Shown here one piece after another: positions 8,350 through 17,564 of a DNA stretch of 52,302 nt. The DNA comes from Chryseobacterium indologenes. Lineage in GTDB: Bacteria > Bacteroidota > Bacteroidia > Flavobacteriales > Weeksellaceae. Within the stretch, counting starts at the first letter, position 1, and every line of letters begins with the position of its first letter. The position numbers were made by a program, and so were the translations under genes. The notes below the pieces were generated by a model, which was given only the letters and a program-made list of their open reading frames with translations, was not told where the DNA came from and ran no database searches. The DNA lies in contig LAZY01000063.1 in assembly GCA_001013295.1 (NCBI GenBank), positions 1 through 52,302 on the forward strand. The letters run 5' to 3'.

Positions 8350-9036
8350 TTATTTTTTAGTTTCGGTAGTCGTTTCAGTTGCTGGTGCCGCCGCTGTAGC
8401 TGCTGCCGGTGCTGCTGCTCCTTTTTTGAAAGCACTCATCACATACATAGCCACTCTCCATCTGTCTCCTGCGTTCAATTGTCCCGCATAAGACCCCATC
8501 GCATTTCTACCGTTAGTTAATACATAATGAACAGATCCTACAGTAAGCTCTCTGTCAGCATAGTTTGGTACTCCTGAGAATGCTCCACTTTGTACGATTG
8601 GTCCTTGTCCATCTCCTCCTGTTCCGTGACATGCAGCACAAGTGTGATCAAACAATACTTTTCCTCTTTCAATATCCTTAGCTGCATTAGCAGGGTTCAA
8701 AGGAGAAGCAGTAAGTTTTTTAGAAGCATCATATCCTGCATTGTATTGATCTACATTTTTTGGAAGTAAACCTTCTTCAAAAACTCCATCTTTATTTTGA
8801 GCTACTGATCCTTCTACTGGAGCAAGACCTGTTGCACCACTATTTTTAACGAAAGCAGGAATTTCATTTTCATGATCTGAATACGCATCCTGAGCCTTCA
8901 TCAATGGATCATAAGCTACCGGAAAATACATGTCCGGGAAGTAAACCAATGGAGTGTTCTCCTTTGGTCCGCAAGAGTTAAGTAAAACTGTTGTTAAACC
9001 TAAAACTGCTGTAATTCTTAATACATTCTTTTTCAT
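8350..9036 (-). CDS. actE: alternative complex III subunit ActE, monohaem cytochrome c lipoprotein
   Basis: A 228-residue lipoprotein (lipobox LLNSC, Cys22) with one c-type haem site, CAACH at 133-137, and a likely distal Met in GRNAMGSYAG. The cytochrome domain spans about 120-205 and ends in a tail of about 20 Ala/Thr/Glu residues. In the complex this subunit carries the electron-exit side of the haem chain. It starts one base after actD and ends eight bases before actF. Confidence 0.94.
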   Translation of the reverse strand: MKKNVLRITAVLGLTTVLLNSCGPKENTPLVYFPDMYFPVAYDPLMKAQDAYSDHENEIPAFVKNSGATGLAPVEGSVAQNKDGVFEEGLLPKNVDQYNAGYDASKKLTASPLNPANAAKDIERGKVLFDHTCAACHGTGGDGQGPIVQSGAFSGVPNYADRELTVGSVHYVLTNGRNAMGSYAGQLNAGDRWRVAMYVMSAFKKGAAAPAAATAAAPATETTTETKK

Positions 9037-9037
9037 T

Positions 9038-9559
9038 TTAAGCGTCTTTAACAGTTATTTCTTCAACTCCAGTTTCTATTAGCAACTGCTTTACAGATTC
9101 TACATCTTCAGTTACGAATTCCATCATGAATTTATCATCAGTAGTTCTTGGATCAGGATTCTGAGCCGGAGCTCCCGGATACATTTTGTTTCTAACTAAG
9201 AAAGTTAAAGACATCATGTGAGCTGCACAGAATACCATTAATTCGAACATTGGAACTACGAATGCCGGCATGTTGTGTCCCCAGTCAAAAGCTGGTTTAC
9301 CACCGATATTCTGAGGCCAGTCGTGGTTCATTACATACCATGTCAAAGTAGCACCGATAGTAACCCCATAACAAGCATAGATGAAAGCAGCATCAGAAAT
9401 TCTAGTTTTCTTTAACCCTAAAGCTTTATCTAGTCCGTGAACCGGAAACGGAGTATAAACTTCGTTTATTTTGATTCCTTTATCGTTGAATGCTTTAACG
9501 CCGTTCATTAAATCGTCGTCGTCAGCATAAAGTCCGTATACAATTTTAGTGGTGCTCAT
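9038..9559 (-). CDS. actD: alternative complex III subunit ActD (DUF3341)
   Basis: A 173-residue membrane protein of the DUF3341 family. It has an N-terminal soluble domain (IVYGLYADDDDLMNGVKAF), two membrane segments at about 63-82 and 100-122, and a short C-terminal domain. I chose the ATG at 9559, which has a real AAGGAG ribosome site just upstream, unusual in this phylum, and gives the family's usual start; an earlier in-frame ATG at 9586 would add nine residues. The frame overlaps the end of actC by 14 bases, implying translational coupling. Confidence 0.92.
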   Translation of the reverse strand: MSTTKIVYGLYADDDDLMNGVKAFNDKGIKINEVYTPFPVHGLDKALGLKKTRISDAAFIYACYGVTIGATLTWYVMNHDWPQNIGGKPAFDWGHNMPAFVVPMFELMVFCAAHMMSLTFLVRNKMYPGAPAQNPDPRTTDDKFMMEFVTEDVESVKQLLIETGVEEITVKDA

Positions 9560-10943
9560 CTCCTTCTTTTGCTTTATAAGTTTCACCTGAGATTTTCAAA
9601 ATCGATTTTAATTCAGCCTGTGCAATTACAGGGAATGTTCTTGCATATAATAAGAATAATACAGAGAAGAATCCGATAGTTCCTAAGTATACACCCACAT
9701 CAATGATCGTTGGCTTAAACATTGTCCATGATCCTGGTAAGTAGTCTCTGGAAAGGTTGATAACGATAATATCGAAACGCTCAAACCACATACCGATGTT
9801 AATGATCAATGCAACGATGAACGTCCAGATAATGTTTGTTCTTGCTTTCTTGAACCAGAAAGAAGCTGGTACAACAAGGTTACAGATAATCAAAGACCAG
9901 AAAGCCCACCAGTAAGGTCCTACTGCAGCACCCGGTGAAAGGTATGTAAAGTCTTCAAATCTTGATCCTGAGTACCATCCGATGAAATATTCAGTAGCAT
10001 AAGCCACAGTTACCATACCACCAGTAAGAACGATTACGATGTTCATAATTTCGATATGATACATTGTAATGTACTCTTCAAGGTGACATACTTTTCTAGC
10101 AACCAACAATAGGGTCTGTACCATTGCAAATCCTGAGAAGATCGCACCTGCTACGAAGTAAGGAGGATAGATCGTTGAGTGCCATCCTTTAATTACTGAA
10201 GTCGCGAAGTCAAAAGATACGGTAGTGTGTACTGAGAATACAAGTGGAGTTGCCAAACCTGCAAGAACCAAAGAAAGTTCTTCGAATCTTTGCCAGTGTT
10301 TTGCTTTACCACCCCAACCGAATGCAAGGAATGTATAAATTTTTCTCGTCCAAGGAGTTTTAGCTCTATCTCTGATCATTGCAAAGTCAGGGATTAGTCC
10401 CATAAACCAGAATACAGTTGATACTGAGAAATACGTAGAGATCGCAAATACGTCCCAAAGTAGAGGAGAGTTGAAGTTCCCCCAAAGAGAACCGAACTGG
10501 TTTGGTAAAGGGAATACCCAATATCCAACCCAAACTCTACCCATGTGAATTACAGGGAAGATTGCTGCCTGTACAACCGCAAAGATCGTCATCGCCTCTG
10601 CAGATCTGTTTACAGACATTCTCCATCTCTGTCTAAATAATAATAATACTGCGGAGATTAGGGTCCCGGCGTGACCGATACCTACCCACCATACGAAGTT
10701 GGTAATATCCCAACCCCAGTTAATAGTTCTGTTAAGCCCCCATGCTCCAATACCTGTCCCGATAGTGTAAGCGATACAGCCGAATCCATAGAGGAATAGA
10801 ACTAGCGCAGCATATAATGAGATCCACCATAATTTACCTGCTCTTTCTTCGATAGGTCGTGCAATATCTTCTGTGATATCGTGATAAGTTTTGTGACCAA
10901 TAATTAGAGGTTCCCTTATCGGAGCTTCGTAATGTCCTGACAT
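9546..10943 (-). CDS. actC: alternative complex III subunit ActC (NrfD-like)
   Basis: A 465-residue polytopic NrfD/PsrC-family protein with about ten transmembrane helices, the expected menaquinol-oxidising membrane subunit. Recognisable stretches are GHAGTLISAVLLLFRQRWR and WVGYWVFPLPNQFGSLWGNF, close to the usual ActC pattern. It is membrane-embedded and pairs with ActB's iron-sulfur domain on the periplasmic face. It lies 25 bases after actB and overlaps actD. Confidence 0.95.
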   Translation of the reverse strand: MSGHYEAPIREPLIIGHKTYHDITEDIARPIEERAGKLWWISLYAALVLFLYGFGCIAYTIGTGIGAWGLNRTINWGWDITNFVWWVGIGHAGTLISAVLLLFRQRWRMSVNRSAEAMTIFAVVQAAIFPVIHMGRVWVGYWVFPLPNQFGSLWGNFNSPLLWDVFAISTYFSVSTVFWFMGLIPDFAMIRDRAKTPWTRKIYTFLAFGWGGKAKHWQRFEELSLVLAGLATPLVFSVHTTVSFDFATSVIKGWHSTIYPPYFVAGAIFSGFAMVQTLLLVARKVCHLEEYITMYHIEIMNIVIVLTGGMVTVAYATEYFIGWYSGSRFEDFTYLSPGAAVGPYWWAFWSLIICNLVVPASFWFKKARTNIIWTFIVALIINIGMWFERFDIIVINLSRDYLPGSWTMFKPTIIDVGVYLGTIGFFSVLFLLYARTFPVIAQAELKSILKISGETYKAKEGDEHH

Positions 10944-10968
10944 TTTTTACCTATTTATTATTTAAACT

Positions 10969-13900
10969 TTATTTTTCTACTCTGTTTCTTACTTTAGTGT
11001 GATAGAACACGTTTGGTTTTGTTCCGATCTCCTCTAGTAAATAATATCTTCTGTTAGAGGCATATACCTTTCTAATTTCAGACTCTTTATCATTCATGTC
11101 TCCAAATGTCATTGCACCAGTAGAACAAGCTTTGGAACAAGCAGTCTGAAATTCTCCATCCTTCACTCTTCTTCCTTCTTTCTTAGCCTCAAGAATTGTA
11201 TTCTGAGTCATTTGGATACACATTGAACATTTCTCCATTACCCCTCTAGTTCTTACAACTACGTCTGGGTTAAGTACCATTCTTCCTAAATCGTTGTTCA
11301 TGTTGAAGTCGAACTTATCGTTTAGGTTATAAGTAAACCAGTTGAAACGTCTTACTTTGTACGGACAGTTGTTTGCACAATATCTGGTACCGATACATCT
11401 GTTGTAAGCCATATGGTTTTGACCTTGCTTACCGTGTGAAGTAGCCGCTACTGGACATACAGTTTCACATGGAGCGTGGTTACAGTGCTGACACATTACT
11501 GGCTGGAAGATTACATCCGGATTATCAGCAGGGTGGTTCAATGCACCTCCTTCTTTGTTGAATGCAGTACCGTATAATTCTGGTACAGCCATTCCTTCTT
11601 TTAATCCTTCGTATACTTCTACCTTTTGTCTTGAAGAATAGTAACGGTCAATTCTTAACCAGTACATATCTCTTGACATTCTTACCTCTTCTTTTCCTAC
11701 TACAGGAACGTTGTTCTCAGCCTGACAAGCAATGATACATGCTCCACAACCCGTACAAGAGTTCAAGTCAATAGATAAGTTGAAGTGAGGACCGTCAGTA
11801 TCATCAAATGCATCCCAAAGGTCGATTTTTCTTGCTGGAAGAGCTCCACTGATTGTGTGGTATTCCAAAGGCTTGTTCCATCCTTTGTGCTCATCATCGA
11901 ATGGTACGTTGATGAATTCAGCTAAAGGAACTTCCTTAGCGATTTCGTAACGACCCATCAATGTATTCTGAAGCTGGATCCCTGCAAATTCGTGATCTTC
12001 TCCTGTTTTCTCGATTTTAACACCTGAAAGAACAAGGTTAGAACCATCGAATAGAGGATAAGCGTTTACTCCTGTATCAGCAGTAGCTCCTGAGTTTTTC
12101 TTCCCATAACCAAGCGCAAGACCTACTGATCCTTCTGCCTGACCTGGTTGTACGAATACAGGAACATCTTTTATTGTTACTCCGTTTACAGTAAGGTTTA
12201 CGATAGAACCATCCAACTGCATTCTTGCGTTAAGATCGTTATCGATAGCAAACTTTTCTGCATCTTTTGGAGAAATTGTCAAGTAGTTATCCCAAGACAT
12301 TCTTGTGATTGGATCAGGTAATTCTTGTAACCAAGGGTTGTTTGCCTGAGTACCGTCTCCCATAGAAGTCTTAGTGTATAATACTAATTCTAATTCTGAA
12401 GCTTTGAAGTTTCCTAATTCAGCAACAGCCTGAGCAGCGTTTCCACCTGCATAAGATAATGTTGTTGAGTTAGTAGAAGCATTGATACCGTTATATAATG
12501 CTTTGTTGAAAGAAGTACCACCTAAAAGAGAAGCAGAGCTTGCCTTTAAATAATCGTAGTAGTTGTTTGCAGCATTGTTCTTACCATTTTTCCAAACCAA
12601 TAGAGACTCTTCAATCTGTCTTGATTTGTAGATCTTCTGGATCGTAGGCTGCATCAATGAATATACTCCGGTCTGTGGTTCGATATCTCCCCAAGACTCC
12701 AACCAGTTAGCTACTGGAATAACAGCCTTAGCTGCTTTGTACATTTCATTTTTCTTATCAGCAACAGCAATTACATAAGGAACTTTAGATAAAGACTTTT
12801 TGAAGTCTTCTCCTTTTGGATGAGCATAGATAGGATCTACGTTGTTGGTCACTAATACCCCAACTTGTCCACCGTTTACCCAACCTAGGAATTCCTGGTA
12901 TCTTGCACCGTTGAATTCTTTTAGGAAGTTTGCCTTACCTGTGAAAGCTACTGATCCTAATTTTTGGTTGATTAAGTGTGCTAAAACCTGTGCTCCTTTA
13001 GAACCGTCAGCAAAAACAACAGCTTTGCTTCCTTTTGCTTTCAATTCGTTAGCAATTTCAGTAGCAGTCTTATCAGAAGTACCACCCCCTACGATTGCAT
13101 TGTAAACTTCAACTAAAGTTTTGTTTACAGCACTTGGTTTTAATCTGTATCTTGAGTCAGCGTTAGCACCAGTTAATGACATGTTAGATTCCACCTGAAT
13201 GTGTCTCAACATGGTTGCACTTGGTTTTCTAGCCGCTGCGTAAGAAGATTCTAAGCTTGAAGCGTTATAATCTCCTAAGAAATCAGCCTGGAAAGAAACT
13301 ACCAATTCAGAACCTTTAAGGTCATAAACAGGTAATGCTCTTTGTCCGAATACTTCCTGAGCTGCATCTAATCCTGCAGAATAAGGGAAAGCATCGAAAG
13401 TTACTAATTCAGCTGTAGGATATTTAGCTTTGAATTCAGCAAATAACTTTTTGAAAGTTGGTGAAGCAAAAGAGTGTGATAATACCACAATCTTTTTGCC
13501 TGACGCTTTTGCTTCTTCCAAACCTTTAATAACAAAACTATCTACTTTATCGAAAGTTTCATCTTTACCGTCCAGTTTAGGCTGCTTTACTTTATCATTA
13601 TCATAAAGAGAAAGTACACTTGCCTGAGCTCTTGCGTTAGTTTTACCTAAATCACCACCAGCCGGGTTTGGTTCAATTTTGATAGGTCTACCTTCTCTGG
13701 TTTTTACTAAAACACTAGCAAAGTCGAAACCATCAAAATATGTTGAAGCGTAATAGTTAGGGATTCCCGGAATAATATCATGCGGCTTTACCACATAAGG
13801 AATCGTTTTGATTACCGGAGCTTCGCAGGCAGCTAAAGTTACTGCTGCTGTAGAGAATCCTAATAATTTAAGGAAATCTCTTCTTGAAGTACTTGATCCG

Positions 13901-14031
13901 TTTTTCTCAGCATCTCCAAGGAAATCTTCTACCGGAATTTCTTCCTGAAACTCTTTCTGAGCCAGCTTATTATTTAAAGCTGGATCTTTAAGTTCATGAA
14001 TACTTCTGAATTGTATTTTGTTTGAAGCCAT
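10969..14031 (-). CDS. actB: alternative complex III subunit ActB (molybdopterin-like plus ferredoxin domains)
   Basis: A 1020-residue fusion. A 48-residue N-terminal extension precedes a twin-arginine signal (SRRDFLKLLGFS at 49-60) with a lipobox-like Cys69 (TLAAC), so it should be exported folded. The middle (about 75-730) is the molybdopterin-oxidoreductase-like domain, which in this complex is known to lack the cofactor. The C-terminal part holds four cysteine clusters for Fe-S centres: CTGCGACIIAC, CQHCNHAPCETVC, CIGTRYCANNC and CSMC...CSKAC. It sits between actA and actC with spacers of 23 and 25 bases. Confidence 0.96.
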   Translation of the reverse strand: MASNKIQFRSIHELKDPALNNKLAQKEFQEEIPVEDFLGDAEKNGSSTSRRDFLKLLGFSTAAVTLAACEAPVIKTIPYVVKPHDIIPGIPNYYASTYFDGFDFASVLVKTREGRPIKIEPNPAGGDLGKTNARAQASVLSLYDNDKVKQPKLDGKDETFDKVDSFVIKGLEEAKASGKKIVVLSHSFASPTFKKLFAEFKAKYPTAELVTFDAFPYSAGLDAAQEVFGQRALPVYDLKGSELVVSFQADFLGDYNASSLESSYAAARKPSATMLRHIQVESNMSLTGANADSRYRLKPSAVNKTLVEVYNAIVGGGTSDKTATEIANELKAKGSKAVVFADGSKGAQVLAHLINQKLGSVAFTGKANFLKEFNGARYQEFLGWVNGGQVGVLVTNNVDPIYAHPKGEDFKKSLSKVPYVIAVADKKNEMYKAAKAVIPVANWLESWGDIEPQTGVYSLMQPTIQKIYKSRQIEESLLVWKNGKNNAANNYYDYLKASSASLLGGTSFNKALYNGINASTNSTTLSYAGGNAAQAVAELGNFKASELELVLYTKTSMGDGTQANNPWLQELPDPITRMSWDNYLTISPKDAEKFAIDNDLNARMQLDGSIVNLTVNGVTIKDVPVFVQPGQAEGSVGLALGYGKKNSGATADTGVNAYPLFDGSNLVLSGVKIEKTGEDHEFAGIQLQNTLMGRYEIAKEVPLAEFINVPFDDEHKGWNKPLEYHTISGALPARKIDLWDAFDDTDGPHFNLSIDLNSCTGCGACIIACQAENNVPVVGKEEVRMSRDMYWLRIDRYYSSRQKVEVYEGLKEGMAVPELYGTAFNKEGGALNHPADNPDVIFQPVMCQHCNHAPCETVCPVAATSHGKQGQNHMAYNRCIGTRYCANNCPYKVRRFNWFTYNLNDKFDFNMNNDLGRMVLNPDVVVRTRGVMEKCSMCIQMTQNTILEAKKEGRRVKDGEFQTACSKACSTGAMTFGDMNDKESEIRKVYASNRRYYLLEEIGTKPNVFYHTKVRNRVEK

Positions 14032-14054
14032 TTATACTTCTAATTTTTTAGTTA

Positions 14055-15413
14055 TTAATAATGACATTTACCACACTCAAGACCTCCAATTGCATCTACA
14101 GTGATTTTACCTCCATCTTGTGGATATTGTTTTTTCAACTTGTCGTGTAGATTTTTGAAGTACTCTTTATTATAACCGTTGTTCATATCAACCTCAGTCG
14201 TTCTGTGGCACTCGATACACCATCCCATAGTAAAGTCGTTAGCCATCTGAACAACATTCATTGTATCAATTTTTCCGTGACAAGCTTTACATACAACATC
14301 GATCTTGTTGTTAGGGTTCTTTTTGTTGAAAGAATTGATGATCGCTTGTTCTCCAGCAATTACGTGCTGAGAGTGGTTGAAGTAAACGAAGTCTGGCATG
14401 TTGTGGATTCTTGTCCATTCAACCGGCTGTGTTTTTCCTGTGTACTGTTGTTTTGCAGGATCCCAACCTGTTGCAGCGTAGATCTTCTGGATTTCTCCGT
14501 CATAGAATGCCTTATCTTTTCCTGGCTCCATGTAGTGATCTTTGTTGTATTCAGAAATTGTTCTGTGACAGTTCATACAAACGTTCATAGAAGGAATCTC
14601 AGATACTTTTCCGTATTTAGCACTAGAGTGACATAGCTGACAGTCGATTTTCTGTTCTCCAGCGTGGATTTTGTGAGAGAAGTAGATAGGCTGCTCAGGC
14701 TTATAACCTTTGTAAACCCCAATCCACATTAGCCAGTTCCATACTCCGTAAGCTGCTAAAATAGCTAGAATAGCCAATAAAGCTTTACCTACATAGTGGA
14801 ACTTCTCATACATTTCCTTGAACGAACGAACTCTCGTTTCGTTAAGACCTGCCAGTTCTTCAGATTGGCCTAATGTCACTAATTGTCTTAGTTTAATTAA
14901 GATCCAAACTAATAAACCTGCAATCGCTAAAAGTGAAATGATAACAACGTTTGTAGTAGTTTTGTCTGCAGGAGCTGCCGCAGTTGCGTCAGTTGCAGGA
15001 TTTGCTTCCGGTTTTTTCTCTTCCGGAGCCGGAGGATTAGTAGTGAAAGCTAAAATGTCGTCTATATCCTTCTCTGTAAGATTTGGAAAGACCTGCATTT
15101 CAGTCTTGTTAAACTTCTCAAAAATCTCATTGGCGTATTTGTCCCCAGAAGCTCTCAGAGCTTTGTTGTCTTTGATCCACTTGTGAAGCCAATCTTTGTC
15201 TACACCACCTTCTGTCTTTACACGTTCTACAACCCCCTTTAATGGTGGTCCAACAACCTGTTTGTCCAGCGCGTGACATGCAGTACAATTCGCTTTGAAA
15301 AGTTTCTCTCCGTTTTTAGGATCGCCGTCTTGCCCGTAAAATGAAGCACTGGTTGATAGCAATAAGCCTATTGCGATCAACGTTTTTTTATAATGCTTTC
15401 TCCAACTAATCAT
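14055..15413 (-). CDS. actA: alternative complex III subunit ActA, monohaem plus pentahaem cytochrome c
   Basis: A 452-residue protein with six CxxCH sites. An N-terminal monohaem cytochrome domain (CTACH, 43-47) follows a signal segment. Two hydrophobic helices come next (about 154-178 and 212-238), then a multihaem domain with CQLCH, CMNCH, CKACH, CIECH and CGKCH, the last at the extreme C-terminus. Many ActA proteins are pentahaem only; the fused N-terminal monohaem domain seen here is common in Bacteroidota versions. First gene of the operon, with a promoter box at 15461-15468. Confidence 0.94.
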   Translation of the reverse strand: MISWRKHYKKTLIAIGLLLSTSASFYGQDGDPKNGEKLFKANCTACHALDKQVVGPPLKGVVERVKTEGGVDKDWLHKWIKDNKALRASGDKYANEIFEKFNKTEMQVFPNLTEKDIDDILAFTTNPPAPEEKKPEANPATDATAAAPADKTTTNVVIISLLAIAGLLVWILIKLRQLVTLGQSEELAGLNETRVRSFKEMYEKFHYVGKALLAILAILAAYGVWNWLMWIGVYKGYKPEQPIYFSHKIHAGEQKIDCQLCHSSAKYGKVSEIPSMNVCMNCHRTISEYNKDHYMEPGKDKAFYDGEIQKIYAATGWDPAKQQYTGKTQPVEWTRIHNMPDFVYFNHSQHVIAGEQAIINSFNKKNPNNKIDVVCKACHGKIDTMNVVQMANDFTMGWCIECHRTTEVDMNNGYNKEYFKNLHDKLKKQYPQDGGKITVDAIGGLECGKCHY

Positions 15414-15460
15414 TTAAATTATCTTATGTTAGTAAATTATTGAACATTCAATCAATTCCG

Positions 15461-15468
15461 CAAAAATA
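15461..15468 (-). promoter_or_regulatory. -7 box (TATTTTTG) for the act operon
   Basis: TATTTTTG on the minus strand, 48 bases before the actA ATG. No clear TTTG upstream element was found. Confidence 0.5.
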
Positions 15469-15550
15469 ATATTTTTAACAGGAATTTAACGGTATATCGA
15501 AAAGGGAAAATATCATTTACGTTTAATTTGTATTGATTCTAAATAACTGG

Positions 15551-15582
15551 TTTGGTATAGTTTTTTAATTTGTATAAATTTG
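15551..15582 (+). promoter_or_regulatory. Bacteroidota promoter for the SPOR protein
   Basis: TTTG (15551-15554) and TAAATTTG (15575-15582) with a 20-base spacer; the ATG at 15598 lies 16 bases past the box. Confidence 0.75.
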
Positions 15583-15597
15583 CGGAAACAAGTTTAA

Positions 15598-16155
15598 ATG
15601 AGAAATTTGATTAAAATATTTTCGATATTATCATTATTTGGTTTTTATAGTATTGAAGCACAGCAGGTTGTTAAAAAAGATACCCTTTCGGGAACGGAGC
15701 TTGTCATGACGATGGATTCCAAAATAAGTGCTGCCCTGGAAGGAATTGAAGGCAAATGTTCTAAGGTTGCCGTTAATAATCCCTCTAAAGATTCCGGGAA
15801 TAATGACAGTGGTATTTCTACAGGAACAACCACAAAACCTCCTAAAATATTTGTTCCCAACAGAGAGCTTACGAATGCTGAAATCTGTAATAAAAACCCA
15901 AGAATTTTAGGGTATAAAATCCAGATTACAACGGTGAAAAGCAATGAGGAAGCGAACGAAGTAAAATCTTATTTCAGAAAAAGATTTCCTAACCTGAAAG
16001 TGGAAACGGATGCTTCTTTAAGACCGAATTATAAAATTTTGGCAGGAAGTTACTTTACCAAGCAAAGTGCTTCGGGAGATCTTTCCAGAATCAGAGAATA
16101 TTTCAAATCTGCAGTAGCGGTACAATACAGAATTTTCTGCGCTGAAGCAAAATAA
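15598..16155 (+). CDS. exported SPOR-domain protein
   Basis: A 185-residue protein with a signal peptide (about 1-21) and a C-terminal SPOR domain at about 104-180 (GYKIQITTVKSNEEANEVKS ... YKILAGSYFTKQSASGDLSRI). SPOR domains bind peptidoglycan glycan strands stripped of peptides, typically at division sites. The middle (about 60-95) is a Ser/Gly/Thr-rich flexible stretch. It is a single-gene unit ending at a bidirectional hairpin. Its position next to actA is shared upstream space only, since they are divergent. Confidence 0.88.
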   Translation: MRNLIKIFSILSLFGFYSIEAQQVVKKDTLSGTELVMTMDSKISAALEGIEGKCSKVAVNNPSKDSGNNDSGISTGTTTKPPKIFVPNRELTNAEICNKNPRILGYKIQITTVKSNEEANEVKSYFRKRFPNLKVETDASLRPNYKILAGSYFTKQSASGDLSRIREYFKSAVAVQYRIFCAEAK

Positions 16156-16183
16156 GAACTGATTTTTTCAACATAAAAAAACG

Positions 16184-16210
16184 AAAAGCTGAGAACATTC
16201 TCAGCTTTTT
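16184..16210. terminator. bidirectional terminator
   Basis: AAAAGCTGAGA and TCTCAGCTTTT pair around a four-base loop with A and T tracts on both sides, between two convergent genes. Confidence 0.85.
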
Positions 16211-17488
16211 TTATTGATAATATTTTTCCATAAACCAGAAGAATTCTTTCATCCTAAGCAGATTGTTGCATAGAAGATAAAATAACAAAATTCCCACAAT
16301 GAACATCAGGATAAACAATGCTTTTGAGGATGATCTGTAAGCATAAAAAAGCCATCCTATCAACAACGGATACACAAAAACGAAGTGCCCGCCATAGATG
16401 TATGAGGTGTGAAGTCCAAACCTCATAAAGCAATGGATAATGATGTCGATAATAAAAGAAATCATAAGAATCTGAACCCATTTATTTTTGAAATTTTTAT
16501 AATAACTCCAACTTATCAATAGCAATAATACGGCTATGAAAATATAGGAAAACACAGACGAATACAATTCCATATAAATTCCTTTGAAATCAAACCCTTT
16601 CATATTATGCTTATCAGAAATGATAAAGCTGGGAAAAAGGATATTACCACCAAAGAAGAAAGAAGCAATCATATCCCATGTGGGCATAGATTCTACATTA
16701 GAGAACTTTTCATACTGCTGGTTGGTCTTGGAAAATATGGCCTGATATTTAAAGTCGATTCGGTTCAGATAAAGAAGTACATAAACTATAGCGGCTAATA
16801 TTACTCTGAAAGCAGCATTTCCCAATTTTTTCCAGCTTCTGAAGATGTTTTTTTCAAAAAGAACCGGAATGAAGACCTTTACAAAATTAGTAATGGTAAG
16901 CCCTCCAATGGTAATGCCTGCGAGCATTAAAGCCGAAGCAGGTATTTTATCTTCATTCTTAATTTTTACGGCAGCATAATAATTGTAAAGACTTAGAAAA
17001 AATAAAGTATAAGTAAAGTTTTCCGGAGTAAAAGACAGGATGATATTGGTGGAAAACAACCCAAAAAAGAGCACAATGAAAAGGCTGAACTCGATTGGGA
17101 GTCTGATGATGTTTTTTAAATATTTAAATATTTGTACAATATTCAGAGTAATCACAAGATTGCTCAGCCATGCCAGAGTAAGTCTGAAGGTCATGTCCAT
17201 TTTTCCTCCAGAGATGAATAACGAAAATTCTCTGATCCCGTTAAAAAAATAATAGGAGAGTGGGTGTCTTTCAAAACTTCCGCCGCTCATGATAATCGAT
17301 TTGTTATCAAAGCTGAAGTAAGCATCCCATGGAATCCTGCTGTCGAATATGATTCTGTAGTTGCATGCGATATAAGATCCTAATATTCCGTAGCAGGTAA
17401 TGAAAAATAAAAAAACTGCCAGCTCGCTATAGGATGAAGGAAAAACTAATTTTAAAAAATTAGTGAATTTTGTTTTAATAAAAGACAC
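16211..17488 (-). CDS. polytopic membrane protein of unknown function (DUF6080-like or GT-C-like)
   Basis: A 425-residue protein with about ten hydrophobic helices. It starts at GTG (17486-17488); the only nearby ATG is out of frame. A periplasmic-type loop near residues 50-85 (RIPWDAYFSFDNKSI, GGSFERHPLSYYFF) recalls the first loop of GT-C glycosyltransferases such as dolichol/undecaprenyl-phosphate mannosyltransferases, with an HPLSYYFF segment. Families annotated only as DUF6080 in this phylum look similar, so the enzymatic role is a guess. It has its own promoter box at 17504-17511 and shares a terminator with the SPOR gene. Confidence 0.7.
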   Translation of the reverse strand: MSFIKTKFTNFLKLVFPSSYSELAVFLFFITCYGILGSYIACNYRIIFDSRIPWDAYFSFDNKSIIMSGGSFERHPLSYYFFNGIREFSLFISGGKMDMTFRLTLAWLSNLVITLNIVQIFKYLKNIIRLPIEFSLFIVLFFGLFSTNIILSFTPENFTYTLFFLSLYNYYAAVKIKNEDKIPASALMLAGITIGGLTITNFVKVFIPVLFEKNIFRSWKKLGNAAFRVILAAIVYVLLYLNRIDFKYQAIFSKTNQQYEKFSNVESMPTWDMIASFFFGGNILFPSFIISDKHNMKGFDFKGIYMELYSSVFSYIFIAVLLLLISWSYYKNFKNKWVQILMISFIIDIIIHCFMRFGLHTSYIYGGHFVFVYPLLIGWLFYAYRSSSKALFILMFIVGILLFYLLCNNLLRMKEFFWFMEKYYQ

Positions 17489-17503
17489 AGGTCATATTTT
17501 TTG

Positions 17504-17511
17504 CAAAAGTA
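17504..17511 (-). promoter_or_regulatory. -7 box (TACTTTTG) for the polytopic membrane protein
   Basis: TACTTTTG on the minus strand, 15 bases before the GTG start, supporting that start. A TTTG lies 15 bases further upstream (17527-17530), slightly closer than the usual spacing and inside the neighbouring terminator hairpin. Confidence 0.5.
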
Positions 17512-17516
17512 AAAAT

Positions 17517-17543
17517 AAAAAACCACCAAAGTTGGTGGTTTTT
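17517..17543 (-). terminator. terminator of the T9SS cargo gene
   Basis: AAACCACCA and TGGTGGTTT form the stem, followed on the minus strand by TTTTTTATTTT; 22 bases past the stop. Confidence 0.8.
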
Positions 17544-17564
17544 GAGAAGATTGTATAAACGGTG

